64,000 bases of DNA. It comes from Sediminicola sp. YIK13 (GTDB taxonomy: Bacteria > Bacteroidota > Bacteroidia > Flavobacteriales > Flavobacteriaceae). The notes beneath the pieces are model-generated. The model made no database searches. It was given only the letters and a program-made list of their open reading frames with translations, and was not told the DNA's origin. Location: contig NZ_CP010535.1 of assembly GCF_001430825.1 (NCBI RefSeq), positions 2,336,501 through 2,400,500 on the forward strand, written 5' to 3'. The position numbers and the translations under genes are program-made. Below are positions 52,117 to 61,880 of the stretch, piece after piece (the first letter of the stretch is position 1; each line of letters opens with the position of its first letter).

Positions 52117-52815
52117 TTGATAGTAATGGCCATTTCCATGGCCTCTGTATCTTTCTGCTATTATTACAATATAAATTTCAATGTTGATTTAACTTTATTG
52201 AGTATTGCCATAATTTTCCCGCTAGTATTTACTATAAGGGGTTCTTTTAGAAGAAGGGAAAAGGCATTGGAACATTTAAGCAAATACCGTAGTGCCATGA
52301 AAACACTTCAGTATTTTATTACGACCAGTACATTGTTGGACAAGGAGGAGGCTAGTTTAAAACTACTATTGGAAAATATTGAGGATAAAACAATATTGCA
52401 TCTAAAAAGTCGTGAAGGCAGTATTAAAGATCTGGATGAAGAAGTTGAAAAAGTTTTCGAATTTATTCATTCCAGAAGGAAAACTATATCTAAAAGTTTA
52501 AAGGATAAATTATTCAAATATATGTGTGACCTTCACGAGGCCATTGATAATTTGAACGGGATTCATATGCATAGAACACCCATGAGTCTCAAAGCCTATT
52601 GCAAGGTATTTATTTATATCTTTCCGCTGATTTATGCCCCGACAATTATATTCAATATCGGTGAAACCTATAATCCCTTTGCGGTATATTTTGTAGTGAT
52701 TCTAACCGAATTCATACTAATTTCACTTTATAATATTCAGGATGATCTAGAATATCCTTTCGACGATAAAGGGTTGGACGATATTCAATTAGATCATTTT
52801 AAGGTCTTGCGTTAA
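52117..52815 (+). CDS. Bestrophin-like (RFP-TM/UPF0187) membrane protein, short
   Basis: A 232-residue protein. Two N-terminal hydrophobic segments (about residues 1-16 and 24-40), a charged helical middle, then IYIFPLIYAPTIIF and VYFVVILTEFILISLYNI. The ending DDLEYPFDDKGLDDIQL parallels the conserved Glu-rich D(D)xExPF motif at the end of bestrophin channels, and MHRTPMSLKAY precedes the third membrane segment as in that family. Usual bacterial members are near 290-300 residues, so this one may be short at the N-terminus. An anion channel role is plausible. Confidence 0.6.
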   Translation: MIVMAISMASVSFCYYYNINFNVDLTLLSIAIIFPLVFTIRGSFRRREKALEHLSKYRSAMKTLQYFITTSTLLDKEEASLKLLLENIEDKTILHLKSREGSIKDLDEEVEKVFEFIHSRRKTISKSLKDKLFKYMCDLHEAIDNLNGIHMHRTPMSLKAYCKVFIYIFPLIYAPTIIFNIGETYNPFAVYFVVILTEFILISLYNIQDDLEYPFDDKGLDDIQLDHFKVLR

Positions 52816-53323
52816 CCTAAAAGGTGGTCTGCTTTTTCTAAAAAAGAAGTGCAATATTTAACTACGAACCTAAAAACTAATTCAATTTTCTCCTTAATGT
52901 ATTCATGATCGGATGGGAAGATTTTGTTCTTTTTCTTGTCTGCCAACCTTTACCAAATTTTAAATATTGCTGATATCCTCTACAATTATCAAGCCCAACA
53001 AAATGGTCTTTTTATTGGACTGTTTTAGTAGTTTGGCCATTTGACCGTTCTTCTGGCATAGATAGCCAGTTTAGTAAAACCTTTTCTGTTGTTTCTTGTG
53101 AAAAAAATCAGTGCTAAAGCACTGTCAATTTCCATTTTGTACGTCTTTTGGTTAAATAACAGTTCTTGGTGAAGACCAAAACAAATTCACTGATCTACAG
53201 AACTGCCCTTGCCAGACACATTAAATCCACACAGAAATCCATGTCGCCCTTAAATTATAAATAGAACCTATTTTTACAAATAAACAATTTATCACTATTT
53301 TACAAAATAAATTGTGAATCCTC
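52816..53323. other. 508-bp region without an intact gene; possible decayed minus-strand sequence
   Basis: No complete gene is visible. On the minus strand two short stretches read like protein: one containing MAKLLKQSNKKTILLGLIIV (near 53040-52964), and one containing FPSDHEYIKEKIELVF (near 52920-52870), in different frames and separated by stops. They may be remains of one decayed gene, but the evidence is weak. No strong hairpin or repeat was seen. Confidence 0.3.
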
Positions 53324-54895
53324 ATGAGCAAGTTACAAGGAATGATAGAAATAAAAAGGCAAGAGTATGACAAATTAATAGAAGAAAGGGAGCGATTTAA
53401 AATGGTGCTTGAAGGGACCAGGTTGGGTATGTGGGACTGGAACCCTATGACCAACGCAGTGGTATTTGATGAACAGTGGTGTGCGATGCTAGGTTATACC
53501 TTTGGGGAAATAAAAAACGAACTGAGTGAATGGTCTTCAAGAGTTCACCCCGATGATATTGAACAGTGTTTTAAGGATATTCAAAGCCATATAGCTGGGG
53601 AAGCAGATTTTTATGAGAACATCCATAGGATGAAGCATAAAAATGGACAATGGCTTTACATCCTTGATAGGGGACGTATAATGAAGAGGGATTCGGAAGG
53701 AAATGTTATCCGTTTTACGGGTACGCATACAGATATAACCAGGGAGAAGGAAGCAACAATAAAAGCAATCCAGTCCAAAAAGTCAAAAGAACTCTTTTTT
53801 TCAATGATGAGCCACGAGCTCAGAACGCCCCTAACCAGCATAATTGCAGCATTTAGTTTATTTGAAAACAAGAAAAAGGCATATCCGGAAATGTCTTCAT
53901 TGCTAGATATCACAAAATACTCCTTGGACCATTTAAAGCATTTGATTGACAACTTGTTGGATTATCAAAAAATTGATATGTTCTCCATCGAACTAAATGA
54001 ATCCCCATATTTAATAAATAAAGTATTAAAGGATATTGAGACCTCCTTCAAGGGTGAAACCGAAATTCTAGGATTAAAAATGAGTGTGGATAATACCTTG
54101 ACCACCAATGCCTATGAAATAGATAAAATCAGATTATCTCAAATTCTAATAAATCTGGTCTCAAACAGTATCAAATACACAGAAAGCGGTGGACACGTAG
54201 AAATCTCGGTTGGTGATAATACCACCAATAAAAAGGGGAATCTCTTGTTTTGCGTAAAAGATGACGGACGTGGTATTGACGAAAAGCATTTCTTCAAGAT
54301 ATTTCAACCCTTTGAACAATCAACCAAAGATGACCAAGTTAAGGGAACTGGTTTGGGTCTGGCATTGAATAAGCGGCTAATAGAGTTAATGGGGGGCGAA
54401 ATCTGGTTGGAAAGTAAGATCAACCAAGGCACCTCATTCTACTTTACCATACAAGCCCAAAAAGTCTCCGATGATCAACTCAAGGATGAGGATACAGAAA
54501 AAATTGATTTAACAGGTTTAGACTATTCCAAACTGAACATTTTAGTAGCAGAAGATGACAATTTTATTACCATGGTCTATAAAGCCATGTTCGAGAATAT
54601 TGGTATTACCAATTATGAATTAGCCGTGGATGGAGAAGAAGCATTGGACAAATTCAATAAGGGAAATTTCAATCTACTGCTATCTGATTGGTATATGCCA
54701 AAATTGGATGGTTGTGAACTGGTTTCACAAATAAGACAGAGGAACAAACAAATAAAAATCATTGGTTGCTCCGCTAACGTATCAAACGCAGATAAAGTTA
54801 AATTTTATAAATCTGGAATTGATTATTTAATGAAAAAGCCATTTAACCTGGAAGACCTAACCCATATCATGGCCCTGGTACTGGAAGATATATAG
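53324..54895 (+). CDS. PAS-domain hybrid histidine kinase with C-terminal receiver
   Basis: A 523-residue cytoplasmic sensor kinase with no membrane segment. A coiled-coil start (EIKRQEYDKLIEERERFKMV) leads to a PAS_3-type domain (GTRLGMWDWNPMTN to GTHTDITREKE, residues about 28-145). The HisKA site is FSMMSHELRTPLTSI with the phospho-His near residue 163; the ATPase has NLVSNSIKYTESGG, DDGRGID and GTGLGLALNKR. A receiver domain ends the protein (LVAEDDNFITMVY, phospho-Asp near 454 in LLSDWYMPKLDG). No output regulator is adjacent, so its phosphorelay partner lies elsewhere. Confidence 0.92.
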   Translation: MSKLQGMIEIKRQEYDKLIEERERFKMVLEGTRLGMWDWNPMTNAVVFDEQWCAMLGYTFGEIKNELSEWSSRVHPDDIEQCFKDIQSHIAGEADFYENIHRMKHKNGQWLYILDRGRIMKRDSEGNVIRFTGTHTDITREKEATIKAIQSKKSKELFFSMMSHELRTPLTSIIAAFSLFENKKKAYPEMSSLLDITKYSLDHLKHLIDNLLDYQKIDMFSIELNESPYLINKVLKDIETSFKGETEILGLKMSVDNTLTTNAYEIDKIRLSQILINLVSNSIKYTESGGHVEISVGDNTTNKKGNLLFCVKDDGRGIDEKHFFKIFQPFEQSTKDDQVKGTGLGLALNKRLIELMGGEIWLESKINQGTSFYFTIQAQKVSDDQLKDEDTEKIDLTGLDYSKLNILVAEDDNFITMVYKAMFENIGITNYELAVDGEEALDKFNKGNFNLLLSDWYMPKLDGCELVSQIRQRNKQIKIIGCSANVSNADKVKFYKSGIDYLMKKPFNLEDLTHIMALVLEDI

Positions 54896-55253
54896 CGTAT
54901 TGCCTATTCTGAGAGCACTAATAAACCTGGGAAGACAATTCTGCCCATGCCAAGCTTAAATTCCAGGAGTACAACTTGAGCAGAAACCTGATATCAGAAC
55001 ATTAATTTACAGATCCAATTTCCAAAAAAACTACCAATTTATCCCTACTTTAATCTGAGTGGTCAATCCCTTTTTTAAACGCCACTTGAATATATGGCGT
55101 AGTTGGCCTTCAATGGAAGATAATTTCCTCATTGATCCCAAACTAATCCTACGCTCCCCAAAAAGACCTAAATTAGTTTACTATAATTGCATTGGTATAA
55201 ACCACAATTATTAAATTATTCGGATAAAATGTAACCCTAACTATTTAAAAATT
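54896..55253. other. 358-bp region without an intact gene
   Basis: No complete gene. On the minus strand from about 55180 to the stop at 55031-55033 there is an uninterrupted stretch of about 49 codons without a good start, ending TTQIKVGINW before the stop. An aromatic last residue is typical of outer-membrane beta-barrels, so it could be the tail of a decayed gene, or chance. The rest is AT-rich and holds the promoter region of the CPBP gene. Confidence 0.3.
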
Positions 55254-56072
55254 GTGAAAAACATTAATCTCAAAGGTCTACTAATTACCGTATTCACCAT
55301 TTCCTGGATTGGGGTATTGCCGCAACTTCTTAAAGCATATGGGATAAAAATTCCTAAATTTCTAGAGAGTGTAGATCTATTGATGACCCTCGGCCCAATG
55401 TTAGGTGCAATTCTATTCATTTACAAAGCCCAAGGAAAGACAGGGTTAAAATCCTTTTTTTCAAGATTATTTCAAATAAAAGCTTCACTCTTCATTGTTT
55501 TATTCGCAATTTTTTTTCCAATTATCCTGAGCTTGTTTAGCTCCTTAATAGGGCTTAAGTTGTCCAACACAGATTGGCCTGAGGCTTTCACATTAGGCAA
55601 TATAACGAGCAACGGCCTCATCATATTTTCAATGTACCTGGTCATTAACACAGAAGAACTGGTTTGGCGGGGAATTGTATTCGATCGCTTTTTAGAAAAA
55701 TATGAATTTGTAAAATCTTGTTTATTACTTATTCCCATTTGGTGGCTATTCCATATACCCCTTTTCTTATTCCCTGACGGGCATCAAGCTGGGTACGGAT
55801 TAGTTGAATTTACTTGTATCGTCATAGCTCAAACATTTATTCTGGGTTGGATCTACATTAAAACAAGGAAAAGTCTATTTTATGTTCATGTGCATCATCA
55901 ATTACTCAATGGATTCGGACAGGCTTTTCCCATATTCCCTGTTTTTATTTTGGGCAATAAATATCCAATTTGGGTATTTTGTGCGCTTCTACTAGTCACC
56001 ACTGGAATCATCATATTTACAAATCGCAAGAAATATGCCCATAGAAAAAATCCCAACATCCTGGATAATTAA
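55254..56072 (+). CDS. CPBP-family intramembrane glutamic endopeptidase
   Basis: A 272-residue polytopic protein read from GTG, with about eight membrane segments. The CPBP (Rce1-like, ABI) motifs are present: NTEELVWRGIVFDRF gives EExxxR near residue 140, IWWLFHIPLFLF supplies the second His, and HVHHQLLNGFG supplies the final H-xxx-N. These form a glutamate protease active site inside the membrane. Roles include CAAX-type processing and bacteriocin self-immunity; no peptide partner is visible next to it. Confidence 0.85.
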   Translation: MKNINLKGLLITVFTISWIGVLPQLLKAYGIKIPKFLESVDLLMTLGPMLGAILFIYKAQGKTGLKSFFSRLFQIKASLFIVLFAIFFPIILSLFSSLIGLKLSNTDWPEAFTLGNITSNGLIIFSMYLVINTEELVWRGIVFDRFLEKYEFVKSCLLLIPIWWLFHIPLFLFPDGHQAGYGLVEFTCIVIAQTFILGWIYIKTRKSLFYVHVHHQLLNGFGQAFPIFPVFILGNKYPIWVFCALLLVTTGIIIFTNRKKYAHRKNPNILDN

Positions 56073-56201
56073 TTGACAGCTATTGGATACTCATGAATAC
56101 CAATGCTTTGGGATATATTTCGGTTCTTATTTGCTACATTAGTTACTTAACGGACAACACCTCATACATGGGATTGTTCGCATAATTGAGAAGAAATAGA
56201 A

Positions 56202-56846
56202 ATGAGTATTGAAAAAGCATATAACTCTTGGGCCGGGCAGTACGATACCAACGCGAATAAGACCCGTGATTTAGACATAAAAGCAACTATTGAGACTTTA
56301 TCGAAATACAAGTTTAAACATGTATTGGAACTAGGGTGCGGAACAGGAAAAAATACTGGCTGGCTCTTGAGTAAAGCTGAGCGGGTGATCGGCCTAGATT
56401 TCTCCCAGGAGATGTTGACTATTGCCAAGGAGAAAATTACTGATAATAGAGCTATATTTAAAAGAGCTGATCTCAACCAAGAGTGGGAAATCGAAAATCA
56501 ATTTGCAGACCTGGTAACGTCAAGCCTTACGCTTGAACACATTGATGATTTGAACCATATTTTTAATCAGGCAAATCAGAAATTAAAGAATGGAGGTGTT
56601 TTCTTCATAAGCGAACTGCATCCCTTCAAGCAATATTCTGGGAGCAAAGCAAAATACCAACCCGAAAATGGAACCCAGGAGTTAGAAGTTTATATGCACC
56701 ACATTTCGGAATATATTGATGAAGCAAAAAATAACGGTTTTGAATTGATTGAATTGACAGAGTGGTTTGACGATACTTCTGAAAAGGAAATACCAAGACT
56801 TATATCCTTTGTCTTCAGAAAAAACACAAGCATCAACACAAACTAG
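56202..56846 (+). CDS. Class I SAM-dependent methyltransferase
   Basis: A 214-residue methyltransferase. SAM motif I is VLELGCGTGKNTGWLLSKA near residue 46, the acidic loop at the end of strand 2 is VIGLDFSQEML, and FADLVTSSLTLEHIDDL is motif post-II. SISELHP-like segment FFISELHPFKQYSG resembles methyltransferases acting on small molecules. The acceptor is unknown. It stands alone, with 70 bp to the convergent antiporter gene. Confidence 0.85.
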   Translation: MSIEKAYNSWAGQYDTNANKTRDLDIKATIETLSKYKFKHVLELGCGTGKNTGWLLSKAERVIGLDFSQEMLTIAKEKITDNRAIFKRADLNQEWEIENQFADLVTSSLTLEHIDDLNHIFNQANQKLKNGGVFFISELHPFKQYSGSKAKYQPENGTQELEVYMHHISEYIDEAKNNGFELIELTEWFDDTSEKEIPRLISFVFRKNTSINTN

Positions 56847-56916
56847 ACTACATCAATACGCGCCATAGCCATACCCTTGTACAACATTGGCTAAAATCCA
56901 TAGTTTAGCAGATCCA

Positions 56917-58203
56917 CTACACATCTATTATTTTGGTCCCCACATTTCCTTTAAGTTTCCCTAACCCTAAACGACGTGCCTGAATCCCGATCAGTGGCCC
57001 AGCGAGAATGGAAGATAGGAGGGCCGAAAAAACGATGGCCACAAAAATTGCCTGCCCTATAAGTTGCAATTCAATGGCAAGGGTGGCCACCACAATCTCC
57101 ATGGCCCCTCCGGGAATAAAGATCAAGCCCATTAAAACAGAAGTTTTCTGGGACTGTTTTCCCAATTTTGCGCCTAACCAGGCCCCCGCAAATTTCCCCA
57201 AAATAGCCACGGCACAAAAGAGTACCGTAGGCCACAATTCCAAACCGACCAAGAAATCTATCTTAAGGCCTAGGGTGGCAAAAAAAAGAGGCACAAAAAT
57301 GGCGTGCAAGGTGTCCGACACACTGTTGCGAAGATCCTCAGTGACCCTTTTTGCACTTCCCGCCATGGTACCGGCCAGGAAGAATCCCAGAATGGCATGG
57401 ATTCCCATCCATTGTGTGATGGCCCCACAAAGCAAACCAACACTCACGATAAGCGTCTGTGCCGCTGCGGGCTGTGGCAATGATGTAGCTTGGACACGCC
57501 TTATGGCAAAATTCAATATTTTGGCCCCAATGGCAATGCTTAGGGCAATAAAGCCTATTACCAATAATGCCTGGCCACCCAGATCAATAATACTCATGGA
57601 ATGGGCCGTTACCAAGGACATCACCATAGTAAACAATAGCCATCCAAATATATCATTGATGGCGCAGGCCGAAAGCGCAAGGGAGGCCTCGGGCGTTTTG
57701 TTTATACCAAGATCCCCTAAGGCCCTGGCCACCACGGTTATGGCTGTTATTGATCCTGCCACGGACAAAAAAAGAGGGAACGAGATTGATGTTGCCGCGT
57801 CTCCCCAATAGACAGGATCCAAAGTGCTGAACACAGGATAACCAACGGCGATGGGAAACAATACCCCAACGATACCGATAAGGATGGCGGCACGACCACT
57901 GCGTAGCGCTTGCTGTACATTTACATGAAAGCCCGATGAGAGCAATAAAAAGAAAACTCCCAGCCAAGAAACCGTTTCCAACATGATGTACTGGGGCTCG
58001 TTATGGGGAAATAGCATGTTTTGTAATTCTGGAGCTACCCGACCGAGCAATGTAGGGCCCAAAATGACCCCAGCCAGAATCTCACCTGCGATGGCAGGAA
58101 TCTTCACGGACTCACAGAATACACCCAGTGTCCTTGCCAACCCCAAGAGAACAAGGATTTGCACTAGAAAAAGTAAAATGTGGCTTTCGCTTAGGTAATG
58201 CAC
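56917..58203 (-). CDS. Cation:proton antiporter (CPA2 type)
   Basis: A 428-residue membrane protein with about 12 hydrophobic segments. IPAIAGEILAGVILGPTLLG near residue 33 is the typical start of the Na+/H+ exchanger domain, and SACAINDIFGWLLF (residues about 185-198) carries the Asn-Asp pair in the crossing helices of electrogenic-type exchangers; GIHAILGFFLAGTMAG is also characteristic. No RCK/TrkA domain is attached. It likely exchanges Na+ or K+ for H+. It is followed downstream on the plus-strand side by a convergent methyltransferase gene and preceded by two stress-protein genes on the same strand. Confidence 0.88.
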   Translation of the reverse strand: MHYLSESHILLFLVQILVLLGLARTLGVFCESVKIPAIAGEILAGVILGPTLLGRVAPELQNMLFPHNEPQYIMLETVSWLGVFFLLLSSGFHVNVQQALRSGRAAILIGIVGVLFPIAVGYPVFSTLDPVYWGDAATSISFPLFLSVAGSITAITVVARALGDLGINKTPEASLALSACAINDIFGWLLFTMVMSLVTAHSMSIIDLGGQALLVIGFIALSIAIGAKILNFAIRRVQATSLPQPAAAQTLIVSVGLLCGAITQWMGIHAILGFFLAGTMAGSAKRVTEDLRNSVSDTLHAIFVPLFFATLGLKIDFLVGLELWPTVLFCAVAILGKFAGAWLGAKLGKQSQKTSVLMGLIFIPGGAMEIVVATLAIELQLIGQAIFVAIVFSALLSSILAGPLIGIQARRLGLGKLKGNVGTKIIDV

Positions 58204-58385
58204 GTTAGTTTTTTAACCGGTTGGACTTTAATTATGGCATCGTAGTGTCTTAGATCTTAGAAATCCACGGATCTGGAACACCCTGTTTTTTGCTATCGCA
58301 TTCTTAAGGAGTACATGAATATTTATGTCTCTGGGTGGAAAAACCTGATACGCGCACCGCTTTCATTCCACGCTTAAAAGATGTA

Positions 58386-59207
58386 TTACTCCTTTTGAAA
58401 CGTTAGCAGCGGTATTCTGGTTTGGAATGCCGTATTTTGCGTGACACTCTTTTGAAATACTTTTTCTAAAAAGTTGGTATGGTGGGTGAACATCACAACC
58501 ATATCGGCCTCCACAACGGAAATAAATTTATTGATCCCTTCTATGATAGAGCTGCTTTTAAATTCCCTGAACTTTATTTTTTGATAGGAAAATTCCTTTC
58601 TAAGTCGCTCTTCCTCCTCTTCCAAATCTCCTTCAAAACCCTCCTTGCCCCTATTGATATGGAGGACATGTATCCATGAATCCATTAATTTCGCAAAAGG
58701 GATAACGGAAGCAATTTCTTCATTAACATGCTGAAGATCGGTAGAATACACCATATGCCCTAGGCGTTTATATTCCGCAAATTCGGGAATGGTCAGGACA
58801 GGTATGCTACTATTTTCAATGATGCCAGCGGCATTACTGCCAAAGAGCATCTTTTTTAGGCCACTAGCCCCTTTAGTTCCTATACAGATCAAATCGATCT
58901 TATTTTCCAATGCGGCTATTTCCACTGCTTTCTGTATGGAAGAGCTGTGAATAATTTTATAACTTATATCTATCTTATTGCTATTTTCCATTTTAATAGA
59001 TGCCACAAGATCTTTCATTCCCTCCTCGGAACTGTTTTTTATGGCCTCCCCAAGTTTTTTGGAACCTATTCTGGCCATTCCAGGGGCATTGATGTCTATT
59101 ATGTGAAGTAAAATAAGGGTCACCTCCGTATCCTTACTAAAATCTACCACATACCGGATGGCTACCTTTGATAATTCGGATAAATCTGTTGGTATTAAAA
59201 TTCTCAT
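58386..59207 (-). CDS. Universal stress protein, tandem UspA domains, copy 1
   Basis: A 273-residue protein of two Usp domains. The first has the start MRILIPTDLSELSKVAIRY and the ATP-binding motif GTKGASGLKKMLFGSNA (G-2x-G-9x-G-S). The second, residues about 145-273, is degenerate in the nucleotide motif. Such double Usp proteins are adaptors or energy sensors in stress, often near ion transporters. It is on the same strand as the antiporter, upstream of it by 182 bp. Confidence 0.88.
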   Translation of the reverse strand: MRILIPTDLSELSKVAIRYVVDFSKDTEVTLILLHIIDINAPGMARIGSKKLGEAIKNSSEEGMKDLVASIKMENSNKIDISYKIIHSSSIQKAVEIAALENKIDLICIGTKGASGLKKMLFGSNAAGIIENSSIPVLTIPEFAEYKRLGHMVYSTDLQHVNEEIASVIPFAKLMDSWIHVLHINRGKEGFEGDLEEEEERLRKEFSYQKIKFREFKSSSIIEGINKFISVVEADMVVMFTHHTNFLEKVFQKSVTQNTAFQTRIPLLTFQKE

Positions 59208-59383
59208 AGTAGACTGTTTTTAGGTTCGATACTTAAAAATATCCTACTGTTCATTTGTATCCTATGACATCCATCATAGAACAAACACGAATGGGAATGG
59301 AAATAATACATCAATCCCATTTTGCTCGTTTTACTGGATAGAGGCACCATAATACCTTGAAGGCCTTTAAAAATTTATTGACA

Positions 59384-60223
59384 TCAACTTCTAAATTCAT
59401 GAAGCGCCAGTATGGGAATAGTGCTATGATAGCCAAGGTTTTTCACCATGGGTCGCGATAAAATCATTCCAAAGAAACTGTGTTTTTTATTCCTAAAGGC
59501 AATCATATCACTCCCTCTACTTTGTATGAATGAGTTAATTCCTTTTTGTACATTTTTATCTTTTATGGTATGAAAAGAGTAGTCCAATCCTTCAAAATAA
59601 TCTTTCAATAGATTTTGATGATTTATTTGTTCTTCATCCAGACCTTCATCTTTTTTAATGACATTTACTATGGCGATTGAAGCATTGGAGATTTTTGCTA
59701 TGTCTGCCAAGTACTGAAATTGCCGTCTTTTGATACTTGACCTGTAGTTCGTTGGATATACAATTTCCTTTATTTCTTTATATTTAGTCATTGCCGGTAT
59801 AGCGAGTACCGGACAGTTTCTGATTTCTTCCATGGCAAGTACGGTTTGGCCTCCATAGATTTCCAATCGGGAATCGGTTGCTCCCTTGGTCCCCATGACT
59901 ACCAAATCTATATCCTGTTTATCAATAATGTTCTTCATGGTTTCAATAAGGGTACCGCATTCAGAGATTTTGTGGAATTTATGGTTTTTGGCATTACTAC
60001 CATCTGAAATCTGTTCAAGGGTAAGTTTTAAGCCCCCGATCGATTTTTTATGAGATTCCTCCAATTCTCTACCAGTACCCATCTCCAGCGTATAGCCTCC
60101 TACCCTATAGGTATTGAGAATATAAAATACACAGGTTTCGTCCTTAAATAGTTCAATCGCGTAATCAATTGCGTTTTGAGCATTGTTTGAGAAATCTGTA
60201 GGACAAAGTATTCTTCGTTTCAT
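59384..60223 (-). CDS. Universal stress protein, tandem UspA domains, copy 2
   Basis: A 279-residue double Usp protein. ATG 60223 (MKRRILCPTDFSNNAQNA) is used, since the frame upstream would add a Cys-rich stretch without family match. The first domain has GTKGATDSRLEIYGGQ, a partial ATP motif, and the second is degenerate. It is a distant paralogue of copy 1, 176 bp downstream. Both precede the antiporter on the minus strand, and the gene is divergent from the porin. Confidence 0.85.
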   Translation of the reverse strand: MKRRILCPTDFSNNAQNAIDYAIELFKDETCVFYILNTYRVGGYTLEMGTGRELEESHKKSIGGLKLTLEQISDGSNAKNHKFHKISECGTLIETMKNIIDKQDIDLVVMGTKGATDSRLEIYGGQTVLAMEEIRNCPVLAIPAMTKYKEIKEIVYPTNYRSSIKRRQFQYLADIAKISNASIAIVNVIKKDEGLDEEQINHQNLLKDYFEGLDYSFHTIKDKNVQKGINSFIQSRGSDMIAFRNKKHSFFGMILSRPMVKNLGYHSTIPILALHEFRS

Positions 60224-60417
60224 AATTAAGAATATTGAAATCTGTGAACAGAAATATATTTTTTTTATAAAGAGACAACAATGACAATCGTCAGTCCGGC
60301 TCGTATAAAATAACAAGAGTCAGTCCCAATTAGAGCAAAAAAGGTTCTGAAATCAGGTGTAAATTGGCCGCTATCTGCCTGTAGTAAGGCAAGTTAAAAC
60401 ATAACAATTACTTAATA

Positions 60418-60446
60418 TTGAAACTTCAAATTGTGTACTACATTCG
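60418..60446 (+). promoter_or_regulatory. Putative promoter of the porin gene
   Basis: TTG (60418-60420), an 18-bp spacer and TACATTCG (60439-60446) match the Bacteroidota -33/-7 consensus with one mismatch in the box. The porin ATG follows 24 bp later. Confidence 0.45.
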
Positions 60447-60470
60447 CCCAATTTCTAAAAGATAAAAATC

Positions 60471-61706
60471 ATGAATTCTAAATATCAAATTACTGCTCTC
60501 ATAATAGTCTTAATGGCATTAAAATCAAATGCACAAATAGATACTGTGAAAACCACAACTGAAAATAAAAGTATACCCGCCAAAATAGATAAAAAATGGT
60601 ATGACAACATTGGCATAAGAGGCTACACCCAAGTACGATATAACAGATTATTGGAAACAAACGAAAACTTAGGTTGTGAACAGTGCGATAGATCCTGGGG
60701 GAAGGATGGCGGATTTTTCCTTAGACGTATGCGGGTCATTTTATACGGACAAGTTAGTAAACAAGTTTATTTTTATGTTCAACCAGACCTTGCCAGTAGC
60801 GCAAGCTCGGACCGGTTACATTTTGCCCAATTAAGGGACGCCTATTTTGATATTGGCTTGGACAAAGACAATGAATATAGGTTCAGAATCGGGCAAAGCA
60901 AAATCCCATACGGATTTGAGAATATGCAATCAAGTCAGAATAGGATTCCTTTGGATAGAAATGATGCTTTAAACAGTGCCGTGGCCAACGAAAGGGATCT
61001 GGGCGTTTTCTTCTATTGGGCCCCTAAAAAATATAGAGAATTATTTTCTGAACTTGTTAAGTCTGGATTAAAAGGTAGCGGGGATTATGGCATAGTTGGT
61101 TTTGGTGCTTACAATGGGCAGGGTGCAAACAATCCGGAAGCAAATAACGATCTACATGTTGTAGCAAGGGCTACCTATCCCTTTAAAGTGAAGAACCAAA
61201 TCATTGAAGCAGGAATACAAGGGTATACAGGCCAGTATGTTCTTTTAAAATCCAATTTGAGCACAGGTGTCCTAAATGCCAATGAGGATTTAAATTATTT
61301 GGATCAAAGAATAGCCGCTTCTTTTATTATTTACCCCAAACCCTTTGGTTTTCAAACGGAGTATAATATAGGGAAAGGACCAGAATTTAATCCCACCACC
61401 TCAACAATTGAAAATTCAAGTTTGGAAGGTGGATACGCCCAATTCATGTATAAATTGGATTTCAACGAACAGACATTGATTCCTTTTGCAAGATATCAGT
61501 ATTATGATGGAGGGAAAAAGTACGAAAGAGATGCGAGAAGTTACAAGGTCAATGATTTTGAAATAGGATTTGAATGGCAACCGCTTAAGAATTTTGAATT
61601 AGTAGCCAATTATACCATTTCAAAAAGGAGATACGAGGATTTTTTGAAACCTATCAATGTGCAGGAAGGAAATTTATTGAGGCTGCAGGCACAATTGAAC
61701 TTTTAA
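60471..61706 (+). CDS. Phosphate-selective porin (OprO/OprP-like)
   Basis: A 411-residue outer-membrane beta-barrel protein with a signal peptide (ALIIVLMALKSNAQ). It opens with NIGIRGYTQVRYNRLLETN, has FFLRRMRVILYGQV and QLRDAYFDIGLDKDNEYRFR, and the pore segment RIGQSKIPYGFENMQSSQN. It ends in LLRLQAQLNF with the aromatic C-terminal residue of barrels. The family passes phosphate or other anions. A short hairpin terminator follows. It is divergent from the universal stress protein gene. Confidence 0.88.
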   Translation: MNSKYQITALIIVLMALKSNAQIDTVKTTTENKSIPAKIDKKWYDNIGIRGYTQVRYNRLLETNENLGCEQCDRSWGKDGGFFLRRMRVILYGQVSKQVYFYVQPDLASSASSDRLHFAQLRDAYFDIGLDKDNEYRFRIGQSKIPYGFENMQSSQNRIPLDRNDALNSAVANERDLGVFFYWAPKKYRELFSELVKSGLKGSGDYGIVGFGAYNGQGANNPEANNDLHVVARATYPFKVKNQIIEAGIQGYTGQYVLLKSNLSTGVLNANEDLNYLDQRIAASFIIYPKPFGFQTEYNIGKGPEFNPTTSTIENSSLEGGYAQFMYKLDFNEQTLIPFARYQYYDGGKKYERDARSYKVNDFEIGFEWQPLKNFELVANYTISKRRYEDFLKPINVQEGNLLRLQAQLNF

Positions 61707-61725
61707 ACAGCATAAGGTGGTGATA

Positions 61726-61780
61726 CATAACAAATCCTGCCCAATTTGGGCAGCATTTGTTATTTAAAAATTTATCTTCC
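61726..61780 (+). terminator. Terminator of the porin gene
   Basis: AACAAATCCTGCCC pairs with GGGCAGCATTTGTT over most of its length, with one bulge, followed by T-rich sequence. It starts 20 bp after the porin stop. Confidence 0.7.
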
Positions 61781-61880
61781 AGAATAGTTGGACTGATAAC
61801 TAAATTGATGCAGGATGAGTGTACCGTATGTTGCGAACCTTGGTGACTGGGAACATTGATTATTTATAAATTGATATCGT

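Noticed and set aside
55254-56846. CPBP protease and methyltransferase as a bacteriocin/RiPP locus
   Set aside because: No precursor peptide, cyclase or transporter gene was seen between or beside them.
57008-57811. Plus-strand open frame of 267 codons across the antiporter gene
   Set aside because: It is antisense to the antiporter, whose membrane helices and family motifs are clear; the plus frame has low-complexity Met/Ala/Pro sequence without a family match.
58204-58385. Possible tRNA or small RNA in the gap before the antiporter gene
   Set aside because: No cloverleaf, TTCRANYC loop or terminator pattern was found on either strand.
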